In this document: one piece after another, positions 17,927-26,957 of the stretch
Position numbering within the stretch: the stretch's first letter is position 1
How the letters are laid out: every line of letters begins with the position of its first letter
NCBI GenBank assembly: GCA_945874225.1
Contig: CAMCFT010000001.1
Span: forward strand, 186,001 to 250,000
Length of the DNA stretch: 64,000 bases
Direction of reading: 5' to 3'
From: Flavobacterium psychrophilum
GTDB lineage: Bacteria; Bacteroidota; Bacteroidia; Flavobacteriales; Flavobacteriaceae
The notes under the pieces: model-generated
What the model saw: only the letters and a program-made list of their open reading frames with translations
What the model was told of the DNA's origin: nothing
Databases searched by the model: none
Made by a program: the position numbers and the translations under genes

Positions 17927-18208
17927 ATGATAATTTCATTTGGATCTAAAGAAACCGAAAAAATATGGAATGGTATTGTCGTAAAAAAACCATCAATAGA
18001 AATACAACAAATTGGAAGAAGAAAGCTGAGAATGCTCAACAACTCCCAAGATTTGTCTGATTTGAGAATTCCCCCGTCAAACCGATTAGAAAAATTAAGT
18101 GGAAATCTGAAAGAATATTACAGTATTAGAATTAACAATCAGTGGCGCATTATTTTTATTTGGGAAAATGAAAATGCTGGTAATGTCGAAATTGTTGATT
18201 ATCATTAA
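17927..18208 (+). CDS. higB: HigB-type toxin (RelE/ParE superfamily)
   Basis: 93 residues. Ribosome-dependent mRNA interferase toxin of the HigB family, recognised by the end region LEKLSGNLKEYYSIRINNQW followed by RIIFIWE and EIVDYH. The basic stretch GRRKLRML is typical of the family. The antitoxin gene follows 12 bases later, the inverted toxin-first order characteristic of higBA. Confidence 0.9.
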   Translation: MIISFGSKETEKIWNGIVVKKPSIEIQQIGRRKLRMLNNSQDLSDLRIPPSNRLEKLSGNLKEYYSIRINNQWRIIFIWENENAGNVEIVDYH

Positions 18209-18220
18209 AAACTGAAAATT

Positions 18221-18523
18221 ATGGAAAATTTAAAAAACATACATCCGGGTGAAATTTTGCTGGAGGAATTTCTCGTTCCTTTGGAAATAACCTCCTACCG
18301 TTTGTGCAAGGATTTGAAAATCCCACAAACCAGAATTTCTGAAATTATCAAGGGCAACCGAAGAATAACAGCGGATACAGCCTTACGATTAAGCAAATAC
18401 TTCGGGAATTCCGCGAAATTTTGGCTGGGTCTTCAAGATGATTTTGACATTGAAGAAGAAATAAAAAATAAAAAGCAAGAATTACAATCTATCAAACGTT
18501 TTGAAATTCAAAAAGTAGCCTAA
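18221..18523 (+). CDS. higA: HigA-type antitoxin
   Basis: 100 residues. Xre-type helix-turn-helix antitoxin, opening with NIHPGEILLEEFLVPL, the hallmark of HigA. The HTH is in YRLCKDLKIPQTRISEIIKG (about 26-45) and the C-terminal helices end EIEEE-like to QKVA. It probably represses its own operon and neutralises HigB. Its stop codon is followed at once by the ATG of the CapK-like gene. Confidence 0.92.
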   Translation: MENLKNIHPGEILLEEFLVPLEITSYRLCKDLKIPQTRISEIIKGNRRITADTALRLSKYFGNSAKFWLGLQDDFDIEEEIKNKKQELQSIKRFEIQKVA

Positions 18524-19837
18524 ATGTTTCCATTTTTCGATTTTTCGCTCCAATTAAATGGTTTTCCAATAAAGAAAGCCAAAGCCGAATTGAGAAAAAT
18601 TGTTGCGCTTCAAGAACAAGAATTCGAAACTTTCCTTAAAAACAAAAAAATTGAAATTGTTGACTATCATCTAAAAAACAATCCTTATTATCAAAATTTT
18701 ATTGGCAAAACCAGCTTTCAAAATTGGGATAAATTGCCAATAATGACCAAGAAAGACTTTCAGAAACCATTAATAGAAAGACTTTCAAAAGGATATTCTC
18801 CCAAAAACGTTTATGTCAACAAAACATCTGGTTCTAGCGGCGATCCTTTCATTTTTGCCAAAGATAAATATTGTCACGCATTAACTTGGGCGAACATCAT
18901 CAATCGTTTTGGCTGGCACGGAATTGATTTCAATACTTCCTATCAAGCTCGTTTTTACGGAATTCCATTGGATTTTATAGGCAACAAAAAAGAACGTTTT
19001 AAAGATTTTTTGAGCAACCGCTTTCGGTTTTCGATTTTCGATTTATCGGATACCGTTTTAGACCGTTTTTTAAACGAATTCAAAACTCGAAAGTTTGATT
19101 ATATCAATGGCTATACAAGTTCAATCGTTTTGTTTGCCAAATTTCTACAGCAAAAAAACATTGTTTTAACAAGCATTTGCCCAACTTTAAAAGTTTGTGT
19201 CGTCACTTCTGAAATGCTTTTTGAGGATGACAAAATCCTATTAGAAAAACAATTTGGCGTTGCTGTGGTCAATGAATATGGGGCTTCGGAATTGGATTTG
19301 ATTGCTTTTCAAAATCCTGAAGGAGAATGGCAAGTGAATTCCGAAACACTAATTGTTGAAATTTTGGACGAGAACAATACCGTTTTACCTTATGGAAAAG
19401 AAGGGCGAATCGTAATCACTTCCTTGTTCAACAAAGCACATCCGTTTATTCGATACGACATTGGCGACATTGGAATTTTGGATGAAAAAAGCACAGCTAA
19501 AAAACCGATTCTAAAAAAATTAATCGGTCGAACAAATGACATTGCCGTTTTACCAAGCGGAAAAAAATCGCCTGGATTGACTTTTTATTACGTGACCAAA
19601 AGTATTATCGAAGATGATGGCAACGTGAAAGAATTTATCATTAAACAAACTAAAATCGATACTTTTGATATTGAATATGTGAGCAAAACCGAATTGAATT
19701 TGGAACAAATCCAAAAAATTGAAGCTGCAATTGCCTTATATTTGGAAAAAGGACTGATTTTTACATTTATCAGAAAAGAAAAACTGGAACGAAGCAATAG
19801 CGGAAAATTAAAACAGTTTGTTTCGTTAATGAAATAA
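18524..19837 (+). CDS. CapK-like adenylate-forming enzyme (phenylacetate-CoA ligase family)
   Basis: 437 residues related to phenylacetate-CoA ligases and to CapK proteins of capsule clusters. The phosphate-binding loop NKTSGSSGDPF is at about 99-109 (ATP site), VVNEYGASELDLIAF (about 247-261) contains the adenylate motif, and IRYDIGDIGIL (about 310-320) the hinge region. The context (WecB, GT4, initiating transferase) argues for a polysaccharide role such as acyl or amino-acid activation. It starts directly after the higA stop, so the two genes are translationally linked, which is unusual. Confidence 0.82.
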   Translation: MFPFFDFSLQLNGFPIKKAKAELRKIVALQEQEFETFLKNKKIEIVDYHLKNNPYYQNFIGKTSFQNWDKLPIMTKKDFQKPLIERLSKGYSPKNVYVNKTSGSSGDPFIFAKDKYCHALTWANIINRFGWHGIDFNTSYQARFYGIPLDFIGNKKERFKDFLSNRFRFSIFDLSDTVLDRFLNEFKTRKFDYINGYTSSIVLFAKFLQQKNIVLTSICPTLKVCVVTSEMLFEDDKILLEKQFGVAVVNEYGASELDLIAFQNPEGEWQVNSETLIVEILDENNTVLPYGKEGRIVITSLFNKAHPFIRYDIGDIGILDEKSTAKKPILKKLIGRTNDIAVLPSGKKSPGLTFYYVTKSIIEDDGNVKEFIIKQTKIDTFDIEYVSKTELNLEQIQKIEAAIALYLEKGLIFTFIRKEKLERSNSGKLKQFVSLMK

Positions 19838-19869
19838 TTTGATGTCGCTTTTTGAAACTTCCAAATTAA

Positions 19870-19925
19870 ATCTTGAAGTCGCAAAATGCGACTTCAAGAT
19901 GTTTAAGGTCCCAATTTGCGCTCTT
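19870..19925. repeat. palindromes upstream of the ORF6N gene
   Basis: A 14-base-arm palindrome (19870-19883 and 19887-19900, centre gtcgca-aaa-tgcgac) is followed at 19905-19925 by a decayed copy, aaggtcccaatttgcgctct. Both resemble the perfect palindrome inside the ORF6N coding region at 20145-20175. They could end the CapK transcript or serve as operators for the ORF6N gene. Confidence 0.6.
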
Positions 19926-19946
19926 AATGAAACTAAAAGATAATTT

Positions 19947-20474
19947 ATGGAAAACGAAATACTACTTTCTGAAGAATTAATTTCTAATAAAATTTACTTT
20001 GTTAGAAGCCAAAAAGTGATGCTTGATCGTGATTTAGCCTTACTTTATGGGATTGAAACCAAAAGATTAAAAGAACAGGTTAAACGTAATATTTCTAGAT
20101 TTCCTGAAGATTTTATGTTTGAACTTACAAAAGAAGAGTTTGAAAATTGGAGGTCGCAATTTGCGACCTCCAATTCTGACAAGATGGGTTTGCGTTATTT
20201 ACCGATGGCATTCACAGAACACGGTGTTCTTATGTTATCGAGTGTTTTAAAAAGCGACAAAGCCATTCAAACCAATATTCAAATTATGCGAATATTTTCA
20301 AAAGTGAGACAAATGCTTTTGGATACCACCGATTTAAAAATAGATATTCTTCATATTCAGAAAAAATTAGAAAATCACGACAAAAATATTGAATTGGTTT
20401 TTTCTTATTTGGATGAATTGTCCGAGAAAAAAGAAAATGAAACACCAAGAACAAAAATTGGTTACAAAAAATAA
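19947..20474 (+). CDS. ORF6N domain protein
   Basis: 175 residues. An ORF6N domain (phage-type DNA-binding domain, related to KilA-N) covers about 10-95: KIYFVRSQKVMLDRDLALLYG, then TKRLKEQVKRNISRFPEDFMF and YLPMAFTEHGVLMLSSVL. A coiled-coil tail follows (LKIDILHIQKKLENHDKNIE). Such genes are often mobile or phage-derived and here it interrupts the polysaccharide genes. Its coding sequence holds a perfect 31-base palindrome at 20145-20175 that encodes NWRSQFATSN. The molecular role is unknown. Confidence 0.9.
   Translation: MENEILLSEELISNKIYFVRSQKVMLDRDLALLYGIETKRLKEQVKRNISRFPEDFMFELTKEEFENWRSQFATSNSDKMGLRYLPMAFTEHGVLMLSSVLKSDKAIQTNIQIMRIFSKVRQMLLDTTDLKIDILHIQKKLENHDKNIELVFSYLDELSEKKENETPRTKIGYKK
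20145..20175. repeat. perfect palindrome inside the ORF6N coding sequence
   Basis: 15-base arms (20145-20159 and 20161-20175) around a single central T; the inner part is ggaggtcgcaatttgcgacc. It is translated as NWRSQFATSN without breaking the frame. Its core gtcgcaatttgcgac matches the decayed palindrome at 19905-19925 and resembles the one at 19870-19900. Confidence 0.85.
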
Positions 20475-20480
20475 CATCGA

Positions 20481-21566
20481 ATGAAAATCACCATCGTCGC
20501 AGGCGCAAGACCTAATTTTATCAAAATCGCACCCATAATTAAAGCGATTGAAAAAAAACAAAATGAAGGAGCTAATATTTCCTTTCGTTTGGTGCATACT
20601 GGTCAACATTATGATAAAAATCTCAGTGATACTTTTTTTGATGAACTCAATATTCCGAAACCCAACAGTAATCTGGAGGTAAAAAGTGGTTCGCAAGCCG
20701 AACAAACGGGAGCAATTATGGTAGCTTTTGAAAAAGAATTGTTGCAAAATCCGTGTGATTTGGTTTTGGTAGTCGGTGATGTCAATTCAACTATGGCTTG
20801 TGCTATTGTAGCCAAAAAACAAAATATAAAAGTCGCACACGTTGAAGCCGGAATTCGCTCCAGAGACATGACAATGCCCGAAGAAATCAACAGAATCGTT
20901 ACCGATAGTATCACCGATTATTTCTTTACCACCTCAACATCGGCTTCCGAAAACTTATTAAAATATGGTATTGAGAAAGAAAATATTCATTTTGTAGGTA
21001 ACGTGATGATTGATACTTTACACCAAAATTTAGACAGAATTTTTGCTCCCATTTTTTGGAATGAATTTCTATTGGAAAATGGAAATTATATCGTTTTAAC
21101 TTTACATCGCCCGTCAAACGTGGATGAAGAACGCTCTTTAATTCAGTTGCTCCAAGGCATAGATACAATGGCTGCTGGCAAAAAAGTGATTTTCCCCATT
21201 CATCCAAGGACAAAAGCAATTTTGGGTGAAACTCATTTAGAGTTAAAAAACATGCTTTTTGTGGAACCACAAGGCTATTTAAATTTTATGTTTCTCATCA
21301 AAAATAGTTTTGCTGTAATTACGGATTCAGGAGGAATTTCGGAGGAAACGACGGTTCTTGGAATTCCTTGTTTCACAATGCGAAACAACACCGAAAGACC
21401 CGAGACGCAAAGCATTGGAACCAATACTTTGGTAGGAACTTCCATAGAAAATTTGGAGAGACTATTTGGAGAATTTATACTATGTGGAAGACGAGACGCT
21501 GGAATTCCAGCACTTTGGGACGGAAAAGCCTCGGAACGAATTATTGATATTCTGCTTCAAAAATAA
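20481..21566 (+). CDS. wecB: UDP-N-acetylglucosamine 2-epimerase (non-hydrolysing)
   Basis: 361 residues. Interconverts UDP-GlcNAc and UDP-ManNAc for surface polysaccharide synthesis. It has the N-terminal IVAGARPNFIKIAPI (about 4-18), the catalytic region VEAGIRSRDMTMPEEINR (about 121-138) and the UDP-binding AVITDSGGISEETTVLGIP (about 279-297). Length is normal. The stop overlaps the ATG of the GT4 gene (21566), so the two are coupled. Confidence 0.95.
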   Translation: MKITIVAGARPNFIKIAPIIKAIEKKQNEGANISFRLVHTGQHYDKNLSDTFFDELNIPKPNSNLEVKSGSQAEQTGAIMVAFEKELLQNPCDLVLVVGDVNSTMACAIVAKKQNIKVAHVEAGIRSRDMTMPEEINRIVTDSITDYFFTTSTSASENLLKYGIEKENIHFVGNVMIDTLHQNLDRIFAPIFWNEFLLENGNYIVLTLHRPSNVDEERSLIQLLQGIDTMAAGKKVIFPIHPRTKAILGETHLELKNMLFVEPQGYLNFMFLIKNSFAVITDSGGISEETTVLGIPCFTMRNNTERPETQSIGTNTLVGTSIENLERLFGEFILCGRRDAGIPALWDGKASERIIDILLQK

Positions 21567-22750
21567 TGGACGACATCCTCATCATATCGAATTATTATCC
21601 TCCAGAAAAAGGAGCTGCCGCCAATAGAATAGAGCAGTTAGCTTTAAAATTGCATCAAAACAATTATAAAGTTTCCGTGCTTTGTCCATTGGGAAATTAC
21701 CCAAAAGGCGAATTATTTCCGGAATATAAAGGCAAGTTTTTGGTAACGGAAAATCTTCAGAATATTACCGTAAAACGGCTTTGGATTTATCCAAGCGTGA
21801 GCAAAAATATCCTAAAAAGAACCCTTTCAGTTTTGTCGTTTTCTTCCATACTTTTTTTCTATTTATTGACAAAAAAAACACCAAATAAAGTTGTTGTTCA
21901 ATCACCTCCCTTATTGTTATCGTTTGTTTCGGTTTTTGTGCTTTCACTAATGCGAAAAAAAATAATCTTGAATGTTTCTGATTTATGGCCTTTGGCGGCT
22001 ATTGAATTAAAGGCGTTAAAAAAGGATAGTTTTTCGCATCATATTTCTCTATTTTTTGAGCGATTTATTTATTCAAAAGCAACTTTAATCTTTGGTCAAT
22101 CGAACGAAATCATTACCCATGTTCATTCTATTTTTCCGGATAAAAAATGTTATTTGTATCGCAATTTTCCAGACCATCAGGATGCTGAAACAACTTTTGA
22201 AACTACGATTAATGACCCTATCAAACTTTTTTACGCAGGATTATTGGGCGTTGCACAAGGTGTTTTGGAATTGTGCCAAAAAATTGAATTACGGGATTTA
22301 AACATCGAATTACATATATTTGGCGACGGTGCCGAAAAATCGAAAATCGAAGATTTAATTAGGGAAAATCCTGGGGAAAAAATCTTTTTCCATGGAATGC
22401 TGGAGCGTACTATGCTGCGCAAAAAACTACAAACTTTTGACATTGCCATTGTTCCCTTGAAAACAAGAATATACGGTTCGGTTCCTTCAAAAATATTCGA
22501 ATATGGCGCACTAGGGTTTCCTATTCTATATTTTGGTGGGGGTGAAGGTGAAGCTATTGTAAGAGAAAATGATTTAGGTTGGGTTGCTGAAGTTGGAAAT
22601 TTTGAAAGTTTAAATGCTTCTTTAATCGAAATTTCAAAAGAAGGAAAAGACAAAATTCAAACAAGGAAGAAACAGGTTTTTGAATATGCTGAAAATAATT
22701 TCAATCTTAATTTTCAAATAAAAGAACTCATTGAAAACGGGGTTTTTTAA
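21566..22750 (+). CDS. glycosyltransferase family 4 (WbuB-like)
   Basis: 394 residues with a GT-B fold. The N-terminal domain starts DILIISNYYPPEKGAAANRI. The C-terminal GT4 region has LFYAGLLGVAQGVLELCQ (about 218-235) and the donor-site segment PSKIFEYGALGFPILYFGGG (about 307-326) with the E-x7-E type Glu of EYGALG. It resembles WbuB-type transferases that follow WecB-type epimerases, so it may transfer ManNAc or a derivative (inference). It converges on the initiating sugar transferase gene, overlapping it by four bases. Confidence 0.88.
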   Translation: MDDILIISNYYPPEKGAAANRIEQLALKLHQNNYKVSVLCPLGNYPKGELFPEYKGKFLVTENLQNITVKRLWIYPSVSKNILKRTLSVLSFSSILFFYLLTKKTPNKVVVQSPPLLLSFVSVFVLSLMRKKIILNVSDLWPLAAIELKALKKDSFSHHISLFFERFIYSKATLIFGQSNEIITHVHSIFPDKKCYLYRNFPDHQDAETTFETTINDPIKLFYAGLLGVAQGVLELCQKIELRDLNIELHIFGDGAEKSKIEDLIRENPGEKIFFHGMLERTMLRKKLQTFDIAIVPLKTRIYGSVPSKIFEYGALGFPILYFGGGEGEAIVRENDLGWVAEVGNFESLNASLIEISKEGKDKIQTRKKQVFEYAENNFNLNFQIKELIENGVF

Positions 22751-24099
22751 TACGCTTTTTCGTCTCCTTTTAAAGTATTGAAGATGGTGTTGAAAATGAT
22801 TTTAATATCTAATAAAATCGACCAATTTTCCATATAGAAAATATCATATTTTACTCTATTGATGATGTCCTCGTCTGTTTCTACTTCGCCTCGGAAGCCT
22901 TTGGTTTGGGCAAGTCCAGTGATTCCGGGTTTAACAAAGTGACGCACCATAAATTTATCTACTTTAAGAGCGTATAGGTTAGCAACACTTACCATATGGG
23001 GTCTGGGTCCAACCACCGACATTTCGCCCATTAAAACATTGAAAAATTGTGGTAATTCGTCAATGCTGGTTTTCCTTATAAATTTACCTACTTTGGTTAT
23101 TCGAACATCATTTTTTGAGGCTAAATCTAAATCCGCCTTGTCATTTACCTCCATCGATCTGAATTTATAACAATTGAATTCTTTATAATTCAGTCCGTTT
23201 CTTTTTTGTACAAAAAACAAAGGCCCTTTTGACTCCCATTTTATTATTATAGCTAAAATTGGTGTAAGCCAGGACAATAATCCCACTATTATTAATGTTG
23301 AAAAAAGAAGGTCAAAAACACGTTTGATGATTTTGTTTAAGGTTTCGTCCTGCAAAATATTTCTTAAAGAAATAATTGGTATATAGTCATAATATTCAAA
23401 CTTAACGCTTCTTGAAAGAATTTGCTTTTCGTTAGGAATGAATTTTAAAGTTTTCAAATTATTGTCGGCAAAATTGATGATATCGCTTATTTGACTTTCA
23501 GATAAATCAGTCATCGAGCAATATATTTCATCAGTTTTACTCTCTAAAGCAAAGGAAAGACAGTCATCAATCCTTTTTCTTTTATGGTCTTCAAGGGTAA
23601 ATGCTTTTATTAATTTATATCCGTAATCTGGATTTTCAGTAAAAAATGCTTTTAATGGATTTATATTTTTATTATTTCCCAATAAAACTACAGTTCTAGA
23701 ATTCCCTCCAAATAAAACTCTGAATTTTCTTAGAAAATAATAAATAGAAAGCTTGAATAATAGAATTAAAACTAACGATAAAACAACGAATAAAGCAACT
23801 CTTTTTTGGTTAGAAGTTTCTGAATAAAAATACTCTAACACGAGGCAAAACAAGGCAAATAATATTCCTTGTTTTAGGGTGCAATTTAAAATTGCAATTA
23901 CCTTAGTGTATCGATATACTTCATAAAAACCTAGGTTGGCGGCGATGATAAACCAAGTAAAACTTATGAAAATAGCATAATAAATTTCATTTACATGAAA
24001 TGGCATGATATAAAGAGCCAATACATTGATGATGATTAAATCTATCATGTAGGAGAAGGGGCGTATATAGCCTGAATATCTTCCTGTTTTTGTCTTCAT
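22747..24099 (-). CDS. polyprenyl-phosphate sugar phosphotransferase (initiating exopolysaccharide transferase)
   Basis: 450 residues from the ATG at 24099. Four or five N-terminal membrane helices are followed by a CoA-binding-like region (VVLLGNNKNINPLKAF) and the C-terminal bacterial sugar transferase domain: FVQKRNGLNYKEFNCYKFRS, then DELPQFFNVLMGEMSVVGPR. It places the first sugar-1-phosphate on undecaprenyl phosphate. A longer reading frame exists upstream, but [15 protein letters not shown] is the family start and its ATG shares one base with the stop of the decarboxylase gene (TAATG). Confidence 0.92.
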   Translation of the reverse strand: MKTKTGRYSGYIRPFSYMIDLIIINVLALYIMPFHVNEIYYAIFISFTWFIIAANLGFYEVYRYTKVIAILNCTLKQGILFALFCLVLEYFYSETSNQKRVALFVVLSLVLILLFKLSIYYFLRKFRVLFGGNSRTVVLLGNNKNINPLKAFFTENPDYGYKLIKAFTLEDHKRKRIDDCLSFALESKTDEIYCSMTDLSESQISDIINFADNNLKTLKFIPNEKQILSRSVKFEYYDYIPIISLRNILQDETLNKIIKRVFDLLFSTLIIVGLLSWLTPILAIIIKWESKGPLFFVQKRNGLNYKEFNCYKFRSMEVNDKADLDLASKNDVRITKVGKFIRKTSIDELPQFFNVLMGEMSVVGPRPHMVSVANLYALKVDKFMVRHFVKPGITGLAQTKGFRGEVETDEDIINRVKYDIFYMENWSILLDIKIIFNTIFNTLKGDEKAY

Positions 24100-25082
24100 T
24101 AATTCATATACTTGGAAAAATCTTTGTGTTCTTCTTTTAAAAGTTCCTCTGTTGATAATGATTTGAAATAATCGTAAGTTATTTTCATGCCTTCTTCTCT
24201 GGAAACTTTGGCACTCCAACCCAGTAATTCTTTTGCTTTTGTGATGTCGGGTTGACGCTGCAAAGGATCATTTATTGGAAGCGGATAATACACTACTTTT
24301 TGAGTCGTTCCTGTCAATTTTATGATTTCGTCAGCAAAATCCTTGATGGTAATTTCATCTGGATTTCCAATGTTTACAGGATAGACATAATCCGAATGCA
24401 GTAATCTGAATATACCTTCTACTTGATCGTCTACAAAACAAAAAGAACGTGTTTGCATTCCGTCACCAAAAATAGTCAAGTCTTCGCCACGAAGTGCTTG
24501 ACCTATAAATGCCGGAATAACTCGACCGTCATTGAGTCTCATTCGAGGTCCATATGTATTAAAAATTCTGACAATTCTGGTTTCTACACCGTGAAAAGTG
24601 TGGTAGGCCATCGTAATGGATTCCTGAAATCGTTTGGCCTCATCATAAACTCCTCTTGGCCCAATCGTGTTTACGTTTCCATAGTAATCTTCGGTTTGAG
24701 GATGAACCAATGGGTCTCCATAAACTTCCGATGTTGATGCAATTAGAATTCTTGCTTTTTTGACTCTTGCCAATCCTAAAAGATTATGTGTTCCTAAAGA
24801 ACCTACTTTCAAAGTCTGAATAGGGATTTTTAAATAATCAATTGGACTTGCTGGCGAAGCAAAATGAAGTATGTAATCTATTTTTCCGGGAACGTGAACA
24901 AACTTGGTAATATCGTGATGATAAAATTCGAAATGTTCCAATTTGAATAAATGTTCTATGTTTTTCAAATCTCCGGTGATGAGATTATCCATCCCAATAA
25001 CAAAATATCCTTCTTTAATAAAACGGTCACAAAGATGTGATCCTAAAAATCCTGCTGCTCCGGTAATTAATATTCTTTTCAT
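24099..25082 (-). CDS. UDP-glucuronate decarboxylase (UDP-xylose synthase)
   Basis: 327 residues, short-chain dehydrogenase fold. NAD-binding [18 protein letters not shown] is at 4-21, and the catalytic YxxxK pair is in [13 protein letters not shown] (about 144-156), preceded by the STSEVYGDP segment. The combination with [18 protein letters not shown] is typical of UXS-type decarboxylases that make UDP-xylose; closely related 4,6-dehydratases are the alternative. It is translationally linked to the initiating transferase, and both belong to the polysaccharide cluster. Confidence 0.9.
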   Translation of the reverse strand: MKRILITGAAGFLGSHLCDRFIKEGYFVIGMDNLITGDLKNIEHLFKLEHFEFYHHDITKFVHVPGKIDYILHFASPASPIDYLKIPIQTLKVGSLGTHNLLGLARVKKARILIASTSEVYGDPLVHPQTEDYYGNVNTIGPRGVYDEAKRFQESITMAYHTFHGVETRIVRIFNTYGPRMRLNDGRVIPAFIGQALRGEDLTIFGDGMQTRSFCFVDDQVEGIFRLLHSDYVYPVNIGNPDEITIKDFADEIIKLTGTTQKVVYYPLPINDPLQRQPDITKAKELLGWSAKVSREEGMKITYDYFKSLSTEELLKEEHKDFSKYMN

Positions 25083-25088
25083 TTTTTT

Positions 25089-25137
25089 GTCATTGCGAGG
25101 AGTTGCGAGGCACGAAGCAAAGCAATCTGCTCCTCTC
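25089..25137. repeat. dispersed repeat, cattgcgagg/gcaatct family (copy 1)
   Basis: Inverted words cattgcgagg and agcaatct surround gttgcgaggcacgaagcaa. It fills the gap between the UXS gene and DUF6909. Another copy is inside dprA at 59037-59061. The family is widespread between Bacteroidota genes from memory. Confidence 0.7.
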
Positions 25138-25143
25138 TTTAAT

Positions 25144-26826
25144 TTATTTTACATTAAAAATTTGTTCCAATATCTTGATTGTAATCAAATAAGTAGGTTT
25201 TACGCCCGTTGTTCCCAGTCCTCCAGAAGCTAGTGTGCTTCCGGTTTCCAATGGATTATCCGATGCATAATAAGCATATCGAACTTTCACGTCTTGTGGA
25301 ATACTTTTCCTGATTTTTGAGGCAGATTGAATGGCTTTTTGATAATAAGACCCTTCCATTTCTAATCCAATTACTCCCCAAGTAGATTCGTAAAAAAACT
25401 TTAATAAATCTTTATTTTGTAATGATGTTCCCAAAACGGTAACCATTGGTCCTTCAAAAACTGCGATACCATCACCTTCAAACATATCTGCCGTCAATTC
25501 ATTTTGGAAAAAATAATTATCCGCAGTTCCTTCATTTATGTGAGCAGTCGGAATCATTATGTCCCCTTTTTCTCCTTCAAGAATACCTGCTTTTCCCATT
25601 ATGGAAACCGATTCAACATTTAATAAAGTATTGTCTTTTTTATATGGTTTCAATAATTCATCAATGGTTTCATATGCTTGTTCGCCAAAAGCATAATCCA
25701 TTACAATTATTACAGGTTTTTTATCTCCTGTTTTTGCTTTTGGAAATGATGATTTTGCCCAATCAATTTTGTCTGTGTCAAAAATTTGCACATCAATATT
25801 AGTTCCGGAATTATCCGGAATCGAAATCATTCCGTGCAATTTAGCAAATTCTTCGACTTGATCTCTAACATCATTCGCTCCAGATTTACTTAATTCTTCA
25901 TAAATAAAGAAATCAGATTTATCTTTAAATTTGGTTTTTAAAACCGTAGTGGCAAAAATTGAATTCATAACACTGTGCATATTGGCACTGATAACGTGAA
26001 TTGGTCGATCTAAAAGTTTATGCTTTTTTAAGACTTCTTTTATATTTGTTGCCCAAATTTCGCCGTGAATATGATGTCCTAAACGTTCTCTTAAAATTGG
26101 ACTAAAAGTTATGGTTCTTTTATTGTCATCAACAACTTCTTCTATTGCTAATTTTCCAAGCCAATAAATAACATCTAAAAACCGATCTGGCGAAACTTCT
26201 GAACCAAAAGCGTCATAAATGTTTAAAACTTCAATAAATGTTCTTCCAAGAATATTTGCAACGTGTGAAACCGCTTTCTCTTTCTCAATTTGATTCAGTT
26301 TTTTCTTTTGAGAAACTGCCAATTCCAGTTTTTGCCAATCTCGAGAAACTTCGCCTGCATCATCTAGTAAAACTCTGTTTCTTATCTTATGAGATTCAAT
26401 GAAAATAAAGGTTAAATGCGTCAAAATATCGTAAATATCCGAACGTCCACGAGTAATTTCAACATTCATTTGTTCTTCGTCAATGCGATAACAATTTCTT
26501 TTCCTTTTTGGAGGAACAATTGCCTGAAAATGAGATTTTGAATAGCCTTCATCGGAGGTTAAGTTAATAAATCGACATTCTTCAATACCTATGGGAAGAC
26601 GTTCAATAACATATAAAAGCCCATTTAATTCAACTTTTTCTTCTGCAATATTTCCGTAAATTTCAGGTCGCAAGGTTAATAATGCTTCTCGCAAAGTATC
26701 ACCTGACACGCCCATTGGCTTATAAAAACCGCGGTTGAACAAGTGGCGCATTGTGATATACATTTTTTCAATTGCCGCTGAAGATTCTTGTGCTCTGGAT
26801 CTTGATATATTTTTTATTTCTTTCAT
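25144..26826 (-). CDS. DUF6909-like protein with a nucleosidase/phosphorylase-like C-terminus
   Basis: 560 residues, soluble. The N-terminal half is helical and basic, with no motif I can name. The C-terminal 250 residues contain [36 protein letters not shown] and the element [12 protein letters not shown] (about 485-496). These echo the GDI-x-IP and ME-x-E segments of purine nucleoside phosphorylases and MTA/SAH nucleosidases. I recall the family as DUF6909 of Flavobacteriaceae. A nucleoside-related activity is inference only. A TACATTTG box at 26944-26937 may be its -7 element. Confidence 0.7.
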   Translation of the reverse strand: MKEIKNISRSRAQESSAAIEKMYITMRHLFNRGFYKPMGVSGDTLREALLTLRPEIYGNIAEEKVELNGLLYVIERLPIGIEECRFINLTSDEGYSKSHFQAIVPPKRKRNCYRIDEEQMNVEITRGRSDIYDILTHLTFIFIESHKIRNRVLLDDAGEVSRDWQKLELAVSQKKKLNQIEKEKAVSHVANILGRTFIEVLNIYDAFGSEVSPDRFLDVIYWLGKLAIEEVVDDNKRTITFSPILRERLGHHIHGEIWATNIKEVLKKHKLLDRPIHVISANMHSVMNSIFATTVLKTKFKDKSDFFIYEELSKSGANDVRDQVEEFAKLHGMISIPDNSGTNIDVQIFDTDKIDWAKSSFPKAKTGDKKPVIIVMDYAFGEQAYETIDELLKPYKKDNTLLNVESVSIMGKAGILEGEKGDIMIPTAHINEGTADNYFFQNELTADMFEGDGIAVFEGPMVTVLGTSLQNKDLLKFFYESTWGVIGLEMEGSYYQKAIQSASKIRKSIPQDVKVRYAYYASDNPLETGSTLASGGLGTTGVKPTYLITIKILEQIFNVK

Positions 26827-26957
26827 CTGTAGAAAATATTTGTTTTTTTTAAGGAAGATGGAATCGCCTTACTTTCATTAGTGTTTACGAAATCCATTTA
26901 ATATAGCGATTTCATTAATTTCTATTTTGTAACCTGCAAATGTAGGGTATTTATGGA

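Noticed and set aside
24100..24219. N-terminal extension of the initiating sugar transferase
   Set aside because: It overlaps the end of the UXS gene in another frame; the TAATG junction and the start [11 protein letters not shown] argue for 24099.
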